Below the pieces are notes generated by a model, which had not been told where the DNA came from, searched no databases, and saw nothing but the letters and a program-made list of their open reading frames with translations. A program made the position numbers and the translations under genes. From NCBI GenBank assembly GCA_021399445.1, contig JAJTUQ010000010.1, positions 558,001 through 622,000 of the forward strand: a stretch of DNA of 64,000 bases. Reading direction: 5' to 3'. Source of the stretch: Xylogone sp. PMI_703 (Eukaryota > Ascomycota > Leotiomycetes). Each line of letters starts with the position of its first letter. Positions within the stretch are counted from its first letter, which is position 1. Of this stretch, positions 1 through 10,705 are shown piece after piece.

Positions 1-260
1 GAATAGCCGCGCAAATTTTCTCCTCTCTTAAAAGCCTCACCTGAAAGTATAAAGCCACAAGGTGTTATCAGTTGCGTGACTACTTCAGCTTAGCAATTCA
101 TGTGACTCATCGGATCGTGATAAGTCAACTCACTAAATGAGGCATATTAGCTTAGTAGCTTGAACAATATAATCCCTCTTGACAACAATAAATAGAATCG
201 GTACCGTCCATCATGTGTTTTATACTTCACGGCCGCACGAATCCCTAAGAACAAAAGACA
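1..260. other. 5' flank of the GNAT gene
   Basis: This is AT-rich non-coding sequence up to the first start codon. I see no gene or repeat in it. It presumably holds the promoter of the downstream acetyltransferase gene. Confidence 0.4.
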
Positions 261-827
261 ATGGCTGCGCAAGAGATGACCGAGTCTCTTTACCGTGTAG
301 AAGTCGTAGACCGGCCCTGGTCCCATCCAGATGGAGAATCTCTACGGAGACTACAGCGACAAGAATTGGCAGAGATGTACGGGCAAGCAGATGGAGGAGA
401 ACCAGGAACACCACCATCCGCAGACGATATATCCGAATTCGTCATTGCTTACCTCCACCTAAATGACGATTCCGACGCTGCGGCAAATCCGCTCCCAGCC
501 CCGATCCCAGTGGCATGCGGGGCACTTCGTGCTCTAAGCAAAGACCTTGATCCTGCTACTGGCAAACCTTATCCTGGTGATGCGGAGATTAAACGCATGT
601 ACGTTCATCGGGAATATCGAGGGAAGCCGTTCTACGTGGCAAGAGCGGTTCTGAAGCAGCTGGAGAAGAAGGCGCAAGAGAGAGGGTGGAAGAAGCTCGT
701 GCTAGAAACGGGGTACAAACAGCAAGCAGCTATTAAATTCTACGAGAGGGAGGATTATGTCCGGATACTTTCGTTTGGTTCCTACGTAGCATCACCGTTA
801 TCTCTGTGCTATGGGAAGTCAGTCTAA
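261..827 (+). CDS. GNAT family N-acetyltransferase
   Basis: A single-exon 188-aa protein that probably transfers an acetyl group from acetyl-CoA to an amine or small molecule; the substrate is unknown. The C-terminal half has the GNAT core. A beta strand ending in KRMYVHREYRGK (about residues 111-122) matches motif A, where the R/Q-x-x-G-x-G/A loop binds the CoA pyrophosphate. It is followed by a long helix, then LVLETG and the KFYER.DY strand-turn typical of motif B. The N-terminal 60 residues are variable and contain an acidic, proline-rich linker. There is no signal peptide, so it is likely cytosolic. The ATG at 261 is the first in frame that gives the complete N-terminus. Confident at family level only. 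Confidence 0.85.
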   Translation: MAAQEMTESLYRVEVVDRPWSHPDGESLRRLQRQELAEMYGQADGGEPGTPPSADDISEFVIAYLHLNDDSDAAANPLPAPIPVACGALRALSKDLDPATGKPYPGDAEIKRMYVHREYRGKPFYVARAVLKQLEKKAQERGWKKLVLETGYKQQAAIKFYEREDYVRILSFGSYVASPLSLCYGKSV

Positions 828-1971
828 GTCTTATTGGTGTGGCATTTAGAAGAGGGGTTCCATCAAAGCAATTGGAGATAGACTAGAAATTAGACCTTAA
901 TTTGCAAGACCATAGGTATTTCAATAAAGCTTACTATGCTCGACCATAGCTCTATGGCTCATTTGCGTTTACAAATATTCAACCGAAAGGAGTCACTTAC
1001 AATTATATTATTCATGAACCAGGAATGTAATAGGTATAGAGACATGAATTGAGAAACTTGATAAGGAAATAACTTTCGGGGGCTGCAGGGACTGCAAACC
1101 CCCTCGAAGCCATGAATGAAATATTAATAGCTAGGTCTATATAAGACAGCTAGATCGGCTAATCTTGGTCATACATCCATCGAACTCATATGTAGATCTA
1201 CTGTCATCATCTTCGTAATTGCCACCTTTAGCACGAATTCTTTGCCACGAACCGGCACTCATCGAGTCAGCTTACGGTCAGTAGAAATAGTGCACAGCAG
1301 GGTCAGTCGCATAAGGCAGCTGTTAAACTACCCGGATACGCCATGAAATCTGCGCACAGAAGTCAATTGTCACCATATACAGGTGCCACTGCCATAGTAC
1401 TGCCCTAGTAATAACCACTTTGGGAATTCAACAACTTTCGAAGACAGCAGATAGTTGCTATAGTAATTATCTAACCAATCTTCCTTCTTTATCATGTTTC
1501 ACAAGCGCTTGAGATTTTGCACTTGTGCACGGAGGTGCGGAGTATTGCCTCAAATTTCCTAAGTAGCTTTGGGTTGATAATCCCTTAGAGGCCGGCCCGA
1601 TCAAGCATATCGAGAAATACCTTGATGCCCCGATACTGAATTCGGTCATCAGTGCCATAAAGCGGAGCCTTTAAGAATCCTGCGACTCCTGTCAGCATCG
1701 ATAATTGGTTGCTGATCTGATGCGTCTCATCGTCGTAGGAACGTTGTAGGCAACACCATTCGAAGCCGTCCCATTCGCCAACGGCAGAATACATGGGTCT
1801 TCTTGCGACTGTTGGACGCATCGCGCATGTTGGCTGTGCCAGGTTGCCATTTTTTGCTCTTTTTACATATATTACATCTTGGTAGCTTTACGCATCTTAG
1901 AACAGGTATTGATATTTCACCTTTTTATTATTTTTATTCTGTAGTTTGACGCCTATTATTGTATTCGATAG
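828..1971. other. Intergenic stretch, no supported gene
   Basis: About 1.1 kb between two genes. It contains a 78-codon minus-strand ORF (1585-1821) that I do not recognise and that has no convincing splice partners. I see no tRNA or repeat. The last ~100 bases are T-rich and likely promoter sequence for the next gene. Confidence 0.4.
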
Positions 1972-2807
1972 ATGCGCAAAGACATGGCCGGCGCTCGCTA
2001 TCATATCCTGCCTGAAGAAGGCCGTCCATCAACAGACTCGATGGCTGACGACAGTGAGCGCCTGCTCGGCCCCATCAACATCTCCTCTCCTTCCACTCCC
2101 AAGAAACCCTTCACGATCAGCTACCATCCAACTTTTATCCTCCGAGTAATCATTGTTGCTCTTCTTGTAACCACCTTTGCTCTCTACATCACCAGTCGGA
2201 ATGGGTTTGCTATTCCAGCCATCATCTTTTTAGGCATCGCCATTGCTCGCAATGTTTTGGTGTTGCTCGGGCACTTTGGAGAATTCGTCAAAATCAGAAT
2301 CAATGTCGAGATTGTTGGCCGAGAGGTAGGCGCTGGTGGTCGATGCAGAGAAGCCAGGAAGAAGTTCAGGGGTCTAGGAAAACGATCGATCCAGCTCGCC
2401 ATCGACGCTCTGCTCATCATCATCCTGACAATTACTTCTGCGGTTACATTCTCCAATATCGACCACTGGTGGTACTACGGGGGGTATGTTGTTCCCGGTT
2501 CCATCACCTGCTGGGTTGCCCTGTATGGACATTTCGTTCTCTATGTTGTTATCGTGCCGTCTTACTAACATTGAACAGTCCTCTGTACGCAGTTGCTGCA
2601 ATCGATATGGGCAAACCAAGCAGAATCTTATTCACCACTACTATGAGTCTAAATCTAGGGAAAGAGAAGGATGATCGTTCAGCGAGACCTGCGCCTCAGC
2701 CAGAGACCTATAGAGATGGTGACCTTGAGTCTAGTATCATAGCTGTGGATGAGGAGGAAACTAGAGACTCGGTTCCATCGAAAAAGACAAGAGATGAGTC
2801 ACCTTGA
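1972..2807 (+). CDS. Hypothetical multi-pass membrane protein
   Basis: Two exons (1972-2483, 2579-2807) encode about 246 aa. The 95-bp intron has a GTATGT donor, a TTACTAAC branch site and a CAG acceptor, and joining the exons preserves the frame. Three strongly hydrophobic segments lie near residues 52-72, 77-97 and 135-160, with a possible fourth across the exon junction. The N-terminus is short and Pro/Ser-rich, and the C-terminal ~60 residues are charged and hydrophilic, as in a cytosolic tail. I recognise no enzyme motif. A second in-frame ATG at 1984 is an equally likely start. It resembles the many small fungal plasma-membrane proteins of unknown role, and no function is proposed. Confidence 0.7.
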
Positions 2808-3192
2808 TCAAATACCCTACACTCCGACAACATTAGTTGTAGGCTGTATTCATTTTTCAAAATAAGAAATAAGATCCTGGTAAAGCATCTTGAGAATATC
2901 ACTCGTGGTAGATGTTTAGCTATGCGTAAATATCTATGAAGGAGTCCGGTAATTGTATGCCAGAAATAAGATCAGGCCTTTCATATTGTCGTTACTGTAA
3001 ATCATGTTGTCTTTAATATTTTGCTCCGGCCCATCTGTCACTCGTCATACGATCGTTTCATACAACTCAGATAGTTATACTAGATCCGTACATAGACAGA
3101 CACATTCAAGCGATCTAGTTTTGTAGATTAGGTATTCTCATGAGGGAAAGTTCCAATATATGAATTGGAACTCTTCGACTAACCTTCTCAAC

Positions 3193-3206
3193 ACGGAACT
3201 CCGTTG
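3193..3206. promoter_or_regulatory. Putative Zn2Cys6 binding palindrome upstream of SDR gene
   Basis: ACGGAACTCCGTTG holds an inverted CGG-N4-CCG pair, the typical target layout of fungal Zn2Cys6 regulators. It lies about 150 bp upstream of the SDR start and 30 bp upstream of a TATAAAA. The same 14 bases recur upstream of the neighbouring Zn2Cys6 regulator gene. Binding is inferred. Confidence 0.45.
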
Positions 3207-3235
3207 TTATGCGGAACTCACAGTTGGCAACTAAG

Positions 3236-3242
3236 TATAAAA
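3236..3242 (+). promoter_or_regulatory. TATA box of SDR gene
   Basis: TATAAAA, 112-118 bp upstream of the SDR start codon and just downstream of the CGG-N4-CCG palindrome. Confidence 0.4.
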
Positions 3243-3353
3243 CAACAACTAACAACGGCGGTTATGGTTACTTATCTCTGAACAATTCCTAATTTTATCT
3301 TTCATACATTAAATCGTACTTGGGTTCACGGGACGCTCCTGTACTTATACACT

Positions 3354-4240
3354 ATGATCTTCCTCGCTTGGACTAAAATCACCCATCATGATGTTTACCC
3401 AGCTATTGATCCCTCCAACCCTAGCTTATCTGTGAAAGGAAAGGTTGTAATAATTACAGGTGGAAGCAGGGGAATTGGCAGGGCTACCGCCCTTGCATTT
3501 GCCAAGGCAGGTGCAGAAGCTGTCGTGATCACTGGTCGAACGGAGAAGACATTGCAAGCGGTAGTTGAAGATATCATTAATCTAGGGGCCAAAGCGAAAT
3601 ATTACATCGCTGATGTTATTGACAAATCCAAAATCCAGGAAGTTTTCACGAATACTAAGGCTCAATTTGGCAGTATCGATGTCGTTATCAGCAACGCTGG
3701 CTATCTCCCCGACTCTGCCAAAATTCGTGACGCTGATATAGACGACTGGTGGAAAACTTTCGAGATAAATACCAAGGGAGCCTTTATAGTTACGCAGGCT
3801 TTTATTCAGCATGCCAATCCCGGTGCCACACTCATCAACGTTAATTCGGCAATAGCCCATGTTCCACACATGGGGGATTTCTCAAGTTATGGAGCAAGCA
3901 AGTTGGCATCACTGAAAGTAGCTGAAGCTACCCAAGCCGAGCATCCTGAGTTTAGAGTATACAGTGTACAACCAGGCCTCATTGAGACGGAGACATCGTC
4001 TAAGTCACACACTCCTGAAGAAGACACTGGTAAGTAGAGATGATGAGACCGAAAGAATATTGCTAATAGAAGACAGCGGAACTTCCTGCGGCATTCATGG
4101 TGTGGCTGGTTACGGCAGAGACGGATTTCTTAATGGGACGGATGGTATGGGCCAACTGGGATGTAGAAGAATTGAAGCAGAGGAGTAAAGAGATTGTAGA
4201 GAAGAACCTGCTGCGAACCGGCATAACTGGTTGGCCATGA
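3354..4240 (+). CDS. Short-chain dehydrogenase/reductase (SDR)
   Basis: Two exons (3354-4029, 4077-4240; 47-bp intron with GTAAGT donor) encode about 279 aa. It is a classical NAD(P)-dependent SDR. The Rossmann motif TGGSRGIG lies near residue 35, NAG near residue 119, then a Ser in the NVNSA strand and a YGASK active-site pair. The C-terminal exon restores the ELPAAF..WL segment and a conserved NGRMVWANWDVEEL-like ending (here MGRMVWANWDVEEL), which is common in a fungal SDR subfamily of unknown substrate. Unspliced, the ORF stops early at 4037, so the intron is required. The downstream neighbour in the same orientation is a zinc-cluster regulator sharing a palindrome with this promoter, so pathway-specific control is plausible. 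Confidence 0.88.
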
Positions 4241-4614
4241 ATGAATCTAATTTAAGAATGTTGTTATCAATTGAACTTAACTATCACGTCAATATAAAAC
4301 TTGTAAAAACGTCGCCTAAAGCGAATCAGTGATGTGTAAATATTGGGCATGCCAACTTCATGCTTTACTCCTCCTATGATCACAATGATCTTATCTGAAA
4401 TGGTCCATAACATACCAATTAATTACTAATCTTGAAATTTGACAATCTTGTGGTATTATTCAACACGCAAAGACATCGGGAGGTGCCCTCGCCACTTACC
4501 CGAAATCGGATGTCGGGTACTAAAGAAAACCGTCAAAACTGAACAACGGAACTCCGTTGCTTTAAGAACAAATCCATCTCATCCACCACGCACTATAAGC
4601 CACTCAAATTGGTA
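4241..4614. other. Intergenic region, promoter of regulator gene
   Basis: 374 bp between the SDR stop and the regulator start. It contains the perfect 16-bp palindrome at 4544-4559 and nothing else that I recognise. Confidence 0.5.
4544..4559. promoter_or_regulatory. Perfect 16-bp palindrome upstream of zinc-cluster regulator
   Basis: CAACGGAACTCCGTTG is a 7-2-7 inverted repeat containing CGG-N4-CCG, centred about 63 bp upstream of the regulator ATG. A copy sharing 14 of these bases precedes the SDR gene. The layout suggests autoregulation plus control of the SDR, which is an inference from sequence only. Confidence 0.5.
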
Positions 4615-6339
4615 ATGGAGAAGCCTTCCCTTGAATGCCCTCTCTGTCATAAGACCTTTGAGAAGAGTAGGTCGTTCTAGTGACCCGCGTCCCGCCCAAA
4701 CACTAATGCAATAGATCTTTTTCAGATCTCTCACGTAACCGTCATGTACTTTACTGCCGGAAGAAGCACTCAGTAGAGCAGCCATCAAGGAGACGCGCCT
4801 GCCGATTATGTATTCATGCCAAAACTCGGTGTGATACCCGGAGTCCGCAATGCTCAAGGTGTGAGAGGAAGCAAGCCGAGTGCGTGTATGATGGTGTCGT
4901 CCCTCAACGCCATCCACGTTCGAGAGCTATAAGAAAAGACTCAGAGACAGCGGGTCCAGGAGACTATGATGAGCATAGCACACCTACGGAGATAGCATCT
5001 ATAGGCCCACCGTCTGGCTCACTACCTCAGGATGCTGAGCAGTCTGAGCTTATTGATTGGGGCCCCGACTTGCTCTCATTCACGAGCTCAGAAATGTCTC
5101 TCAGAGCATCCCCTCCAATACTCTGTTCAGATGACCCTCTAACTACGCAAACTGCAGATATAATAGACACTGATAACTCTATCTGGGCTGCTGGGCTCCT
5201 TGATGACAGGCATGACGAGAACTCATCCTCATTCCGACTTATCTCAACCTCTCTATCTGCTCAATCATCCGCGACTCCCTTCCTACCACCACATTTCACA
5301 TACCACGACACCGCAAGAGTCTTTCGACCAAGAACATTCATCTCCACAAGCTCTCACCGTAGCAGCACTTTTATGATCCGCGTCTTGCGTTCCTATCCAA
5401 GAATGATGCTCCGACCTGGAACCTTTCCGCCTTTCATTCATCCTCATTACTGTGGCGGAAGTTATGACGAAATTCATGAGCCAACATTGACGGAACCATT
5501 GGCAATATCTAAGAGTATTGCACAGATGTTCACATCGAGAACAAAACAGAATACCGCCTTTATGTGGAGAACTATACGCATGGAGCAGGAGAGGTTATTA
5601 GCTAATGTACGTTATCCCTCGGAGGAACGTATTGATGATATGAAGACCGGGCTGACTTGGGTCAATCAGTACCTCACTTTTGAGAAATGGGAAATCCTGG
5701 GCGGGATGCAAGCTCTATTACTCTATATTCTCTTGCGGATCATTGAGGGTAATCCGACTAATACCAATGATACCGGCTTTTACTTGCTATCTACGTTGAA
5801 GGTACGTTCTTGTGTTTCGCTATTACGTTGCTATCCAGGTTACCTTACGTATCTTACAGACATTATGTTCGCATCTCCACTCATTATACCCAGATTCACT
5901 AAACGATCCCTCGCACCCTACCTGGGAAGATTGGATATTCTTCGAATCTAGAAGAAGGTACACACGCTGCTTTTTCTGGCCCCGAAGAGAATATTGAGAT
6001 ATACTAACCAAACCCAAAAGAACATCTGTGGTTTTCCTCCTTGTCAATATGCTGGTAGATCTCGATCTTGGCGTCCCCCCATCAGGTTGTACACCAATCG
6101 AAGTTGCACCGTTACCATCGATGCGAGCACTCTGGGAAAGTAACTCTCGGTCTGCATTCCAACGCCAATACAATTCTTACATGGGAACGCATGGCACGGA
6201 TACAACATATGGAGATCTACTAAATTGGAGAACACAGAATGAGGGGTGGAATGGCGGGGCAAATGAGGGATTAGATGAGTGGTGCTCCGGTATGGATGAT
6301 TTAGGAATGCTGGTTTTAGCAGCAGCTGCACTCTTCTAA
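4615..6339 (+). CDS. C2H2-like plus Zn2Cys6 transcription factor
   Basis: Four exons (4615-4666, 4726-5801, 5860-5957, 6021-6339) encode about 514 aa. The first intron interrupts an N-terminal zinc finger: C8, C11, H24 and C28 (or H32) give a C2H2/C2HC-like finger. It is followed directly by a perfect Zn2Cys6 cluster at C43, C46, C53, C60, C63 and C70 (spacing 2-6-6-2-6). Each later intron has GT..AG ends and phase-matched exons. Residues ~150-514 form the fungal-specific transcription factor region. The protein should be nuclear and bind CGG-type sites, and such a palindrome sits in its own promoter and in that of the upstream SDR. Fungal regulators with this double zinc domain are known, but their targets vary. 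Confidence 0.88.
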
Positions 6340-6523
6340 ACAAAGCCGTTCAGCAAGTAGAACAGTGAACACGACTTGGGAGAGATATCCCTGGCTTGAA
6401 AAAAAAACACTTGGTATACCTGTTATTCTTCTGTATGCATATGGTCATCTCTCCAATAAATATTTGATTTACCATTGTTTCAGCTTTAGCATTATCGGAA
6501 TTTTAAGCCAATATCTAGTCAGA

Positions 6524-9106
6524 TTACTCCGCAGCAATAGCAAGATGCATAAAGCTAACCGGACGACCTCGCAATCCTTTTGCATGAATGATTTGCTCCT
6601 CTTTGGGACTTAAATCAATACAATTATCTGAAAACTCCACCTCATCATCATCAGTCTCCAATACCAACCCTTTTATGGGAACCGGCGATGACACATGCAC
6701 TTCATCATTCTCGACTCTTACTGCTATACCATCTGCGCGTGGTAAATCCAGATATTTCAACGGCTGTGGCCAGTCAAGGAACCGGCTCACTACATTCCCA
6801 TCTCGAAGAAGTTTAGCGGAAACTAACACGGTTTGTGATTCAACTTCATCAATCTTCTCATCAAATAACTCCGTAGAGCGGTTTTCTGGCAAGGAGACGA
6901 CGGTACTCTTCTCCCACAATATTTCTCCTGTAGAGACTCTTATCTTCTGTAATAGAAGTTCATACTCCTCAATTTTGGTGGTAAAATTTGATCCCCATAC
7001 CTGCAGCCGTTCTTCTCGCACGATATAGGATTCTGTATATTCATTTGGTCTTGAAACTTCGACTTCCACCCTGTTTGCGCAGACGATAATAGGAGCTAAA
7101 CTCCGCTTGATGCTGAAGAATGAAGGCTTAGGACGGACTTTATAATCTGCAAGAGACCAGCTTACGCTGGGCCAGACATCGTTGAGCACCCAAACAAGAG
7201 AACCAGCATTTTCTTCATGACCTGGTCCTTTCCAGAGACGACGCCAGCCACTGAAAGCGAAATGCATAGCCTCTGCTTGCGATAATTGAGAACCGTACAC
7301 CCACTTCTCCAAAGATTTACCTATACGAAAGTTTTCTTGGATATATAGAGCGACGGTACGGTAGTCCTTCGCCCAAGTAGATTTTGAAGATGCTTTGAGG
7401 TGGTAATCGAGTATGCGGGATTGAGGATATCGCTCATGAGGGTCGGTCACGTACTCAGAGATGCATTTTACAGAGGGGTAGGACTTGAGACCGAATTCCG
7501 AGACGAAACGTCCAGATATCTTGTAATACCATTGATATGGATATTGAAGCGACGCTTTCATCCAGACATCCCATGCGTGGACGTCACCCACGGTAGGATC
7601 AGATGCAGATGAGCCACCCCAAGGGCTACCATTATGATATGGTATTTCAGGAATCTCAGCTTCACAGATATCAGGAAGGAGTTTGTCATAGATATACCGG
7701 GCCGGCCAGTTGGTCTTGAGCCAGTTCTCAGGATTGTGATCGTCGTAATCATATTGTGCGTTGTACTTATCCGCAAACATGTGATCCTCGTTGTTTCCAC
7801 ACCATAACACAATGCTGGGATGGGACCGCAAGCGTCTGACGTTGTATACCGCTTCTTCTTCGATAGTCTTGAGGAACTTTGGGGTTGCTGGGTAACTTCC
7901 GCATGCAAGCATGAAGTCATGCCAGATCATAATACCGAGTTCGTCGCAAGCATCATAGAAAGCTTGATCCTCATAGACGCCTCCTCCCCATATCCGAATC
8001 ATATTTTGATTTCCATGTACAACAAGCTCAACCCATTTTCGGTATACCTTGGGGGTGATTCGTGGGAGGAACACATCGGCCGGAGTCCAGTTTGCGCCTC
8101 GAGAGTAGATTGGGGTGTTATTGATTTCGAAGAAGAAAGTCTTCCCTGGTTCTTTTTGGAGAGGACGCTGAATTAACTGCACTCGGCGAAGCCCTATCCG
8201 CTTAGAGTTGGTACATAATGAAGTACCATCTGCGGAAAGGACCGTTGCATTGACTTGGTATAAGGGCTGTGATCCGTTCCCAGCAGGCCACCACAGCTCT
8301 GGGTTGGAGATGTCAAAATTTGTTTTAGCAACATGAGGCTCTTCTGTCGTGAACGATACTGACTTCTCTTGCACAATTGTGCCTTTAGGATCTACTATCT
8401 GGACTTGAAGCTTATCCATCCCAGAGCCTTCTACTTCAGCTTCAATCTTGATATTTGCAGAGGAAAGATCTTCAGCCACAATTGGTACAGTTGCAAATTC
8501 CGTTAGCCTAGCTGTGTAGCAATCAAGATAGATGGGTCTCCAAGGACCACAAGTCAGAAACGTCGGCGTAAAATCCCAGCCATATGAGTATGGTGCTTTT
8601 CGAACTTGTAATCGGGACGAATCGCCATTGTGGAAGAACAATGGCTTCTCTTTTGCTTCCTTCTCTAGCTTCTTCCCAATAATGAAAGTCGAGTGGAAGA
8701 GTACCTGCAGCTCGTTTTCTTCCTCAGGTTTGATCTGGTCTGTGACATCGATACCATATTCAATATACATATTCTCTGTTTTTAGTATCTCTTTGGAGTT
8801 TAGAGATATTGTCGTATGAGTATCAAGGCCCTCGAATATCAGCTTGAACTTAGTGGTATTGGAGTCTCTAGTGGGAGCGCGGAATTTCGTTCGATACAGC
8901 CATTCCTCCTCACCAATCCACTGGATCTTCGTTGCATTTGTATCCAGAAAAGGATCAGGGATAATACCATGGTGCATAAGATCCAGATGAATAGCTGCAG
9001 GGAATTGCGCCGTGGGCAAAAATGAGGAATCGGGCTTGTTGGCTTGCCTAAAGGCCCAGTCAGAGTCGATAGGAATTCTTTTGAGGGCCATGTTGACTTG
9101 TGGCAT
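6524..9106 (-). CDS. Beta-mannosidase, GH2 (mannosidase B type)
   Basis: A single-exon 860-aa protein that hydrolyses terminal beta-D-mannose from short manno-oligosaccharides. It has the GH2 layout: an N-terminal sugar-binding beta domain (~10-190), an immunoglobulin-like domain (~195-310), the TIM barrel (~315-610) and C-terminal beta domains. The acid/base residue is E440 in WCGNNED and the nucleophile E537 in VSEFG; both family motifs are intact. There is no signal peptide, so the enzyme is probably intracellular, like fungal type-B enzymes that act on imported mannobiose. The start could also be the Met at codon 6. It lies divergent to a sugar transporter across 1.6 kb, which fits uptake followed by hydrolysis. 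Confidence 0.93.
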   Translation of the reverse strand: MPQVNMALKRIPIDSDWAFRQANKPDSSFLPTAQFPAAIHLDLMHHGIIPDPFLDTNATKIQWIGEEEWLYRTKFRAPTRDSNTTKFKLIFEGLDTHTTISLNSKEILKTENMYIEYGIDVTDQIKPEEENELQVLFHSTFIIGKKLEKEAKEKPLFFHNGDSSRLQVRKAPYSYGWDFTPTFLTCGPWRPIYLDCYTARLTEFATVPIVAEDLSSANIKIEAEVEGSGMDKLQVQIVDPKGTIVQEKSVSFTTEEPHVAKTNFDISNPELWWPAGNGSQPLYQVNATVLSADGTSLCTNSKRIGLRRVQLIQRPLQKEPGKTFFFEINNTPIYSRGANWTPADVFLPRITPKVYRKWVELVVHGNQNMIRIWGGGVYEDQAFYDACDELGIMIWHDFMLACGSYPATPKFLKTIEEEAVYNVRRLRSHPSIVLWCGNNEDHMFADKYNAQYDYDDHNPENWLKTNWPARYIYDKLLPDICEAEIPEIPYHNGSPWGGSSASDPTVGDVHAWDVWMKASLQYPYQWYYKISGRFVSEFGLKSYPSVKCISEYVTDPHERYPQSRILDYHLKASSKSTWAKDYRTVALYIQENFRIGKSLEKWVYGSQLSQAEAMHFAFSGWRRLWKGPGHEENAGSLVWVLNDVWPSVSWSLADYKVRPKPSFFSIKRSLAPIIVCANRVEVEVSRPNEYTESYIVREERLQVWGSNFTTKIEEYELLLQKIRVSTGEILWEKSTVVSLPENRSTELFDEKIDEVESQTVLVSAKLLRDGNVVSRFLDWPQPLKYLDLPRADGIAVRVENDEVHVSSPVPIKGLVLETDDDEVEFSDNCIDLSPKEEQIIHAKGLRGRPVSFMHLAIAAE

Positions 9107-10705
9107 AGCTACAAATGTGAAATCAAGGCTCTGTCTACTCTAATGAACCTTTACTATGTTCCTTGGAAGAGCTTATGGGAGCTTGTCTAATGAACGTGAT
9201 CCCATCAAAGTATCTGCAACGAAGGTTTTGGGTCCATTGTGAAATTTCAAAGCAGCTACCGAAAAAAGATTTACAGCTAGGATAATAAATGCACCATTAG
9301 TCCTTTGAACGCATATATTCGGAGGCAGTTCCGATTGCTTTTGCAACCACGGCCTGTACTAGCCAAAATTGCGGGGTTGAAGCCCGTATAATTTTACTCT
9401 ATGTCAAAGATTTTGAAACACCATTGGTACGTGTTGAGGGGCATCATACCAGAAGTCAAAGCTTTCTCGAACATGGTCATGCATGGTTAAGGCGATATCG
9501 GCCTTTGATGTTCCATTTGTGGATTGACAGGACATATTCCCCAGACTTAAGTCAGGGCTACTTTGCAGAAAAATAGGCGTGATCATCCATACTTCCCCTC
9601 TCACGACATGTCACCATATCCTTAGATTTTGAGAGTGGGATATAACGGGATATAGTTATAGTGGGATGTACAAGGTACAAAATTGTTCTCCCGACAGTAG
9701 TCGGTGGTCTGATATGTTGAAGAACCTTAGGTCGAAATATTGTAACAAAGAATCTTGGATATACTAACTATTCAACGAATATTCTGGCTATTACTCCATA
9801 CAAAGATCAAATATGTGCACATGGTAGTATCTCAAGGCTGACATAACCTATGCCTGGTCCTTCCTCAGCCTGCTATTGGTTGAAATTGTCTCTCAAGAAT
9901 GGGATAAAACGACTTCAATGATCTCCATAAGCCACAAACAAACACAAAGCATTCCGTCACAATGTGGCTTTAAAGGAGTTTCTGTCTATTTGTCCATAAC
10001 AGCCGGAGATTTATCCATTATAGCCTAAATAAGAAAGCCTCTCAAGTATCTCACAGAATCGAACGCGGTGGTGAGAAGCTAACAGCTATCCGCTGTAAGC
10101 TAGACTGACATACAACGCGAAGTTGGTGCTTAACTCCGTTGACTGATCTGAACACTCGAACTGTACAATCCAAGCTGTCTTATACCGTTTATAGCCTGTT
10201 TATATGTATTGTTCTGCAGTATTATTGTGTGACATGGGAGCTTGTGCAACGTACACCTTACAAGTTATCAAGCCGTAAACTCACAGAAGGCGGTCCATAT
10301 CAAATAGAAAAGATAAAAGAATATAGATATCAATCCATGCTAAACTCCAGGGTTAGGAATCGATAAAGCCGACTCTAGACTTCATCTCGATTGCAAAGAC
10401 ACACTGGATATCTCAAAACTTGATATGCACTGTGCCATGTGGCGTTACTCTAGTCACCTCTCATAGCGTTTTCGGAGAGGTCTTTATGCTTACTACCCCA
10501 GGTCCACTTCCACTTCCCCATGTTTGATACCGCATTTGCGGGGGATCTACCCATGCAACTGGTTCACAAACAAAGCAGGCACAGATTTCCAGTAATTATA
10601 AGAAGCAACCCCGGAGAAAATCCAGACCTCATATTGTCTCATATGTAGAACTGTATAGTCAACACCAAATCTCCCTGCGAGCTTTCAGTTCAGGGCATAT
10701 CAAAC
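9107..10705. other. Divergent intergenic region, beta-mannosidase / sugar transporter
   Basis: A 1.6-kb region between two divergently transcribed genes, presumably carrying both promoters. Small ORFs here (9404-9604 minus, 10139-10366 plus) show no domain or codon pattern that I trust. I see no repeat or RNA gene. Confidence 0.5.

Larger units (their letters stand above)
2808..3353. other. Intergenic region with putative SDR promoter
   Basis: Contains the CGG-N4-CCG palindrome (3193-3206) and a TATAAAA (3236-3242) ahead of the next gene. The rest shows nothing I recognise. Confidence 0.5.

Noticed and set aside
1585..1821. 78-codon minus-strand ORF with a protein-like composition
   Set aside because: I could not place it in a family or find splice partners. 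It may be a relic but is not supported.
2184..2456. Minus-strand ORF inside the membrane-protein gene
   Set aside because: Antisense shadow of a gene with good splice and domain continuity.
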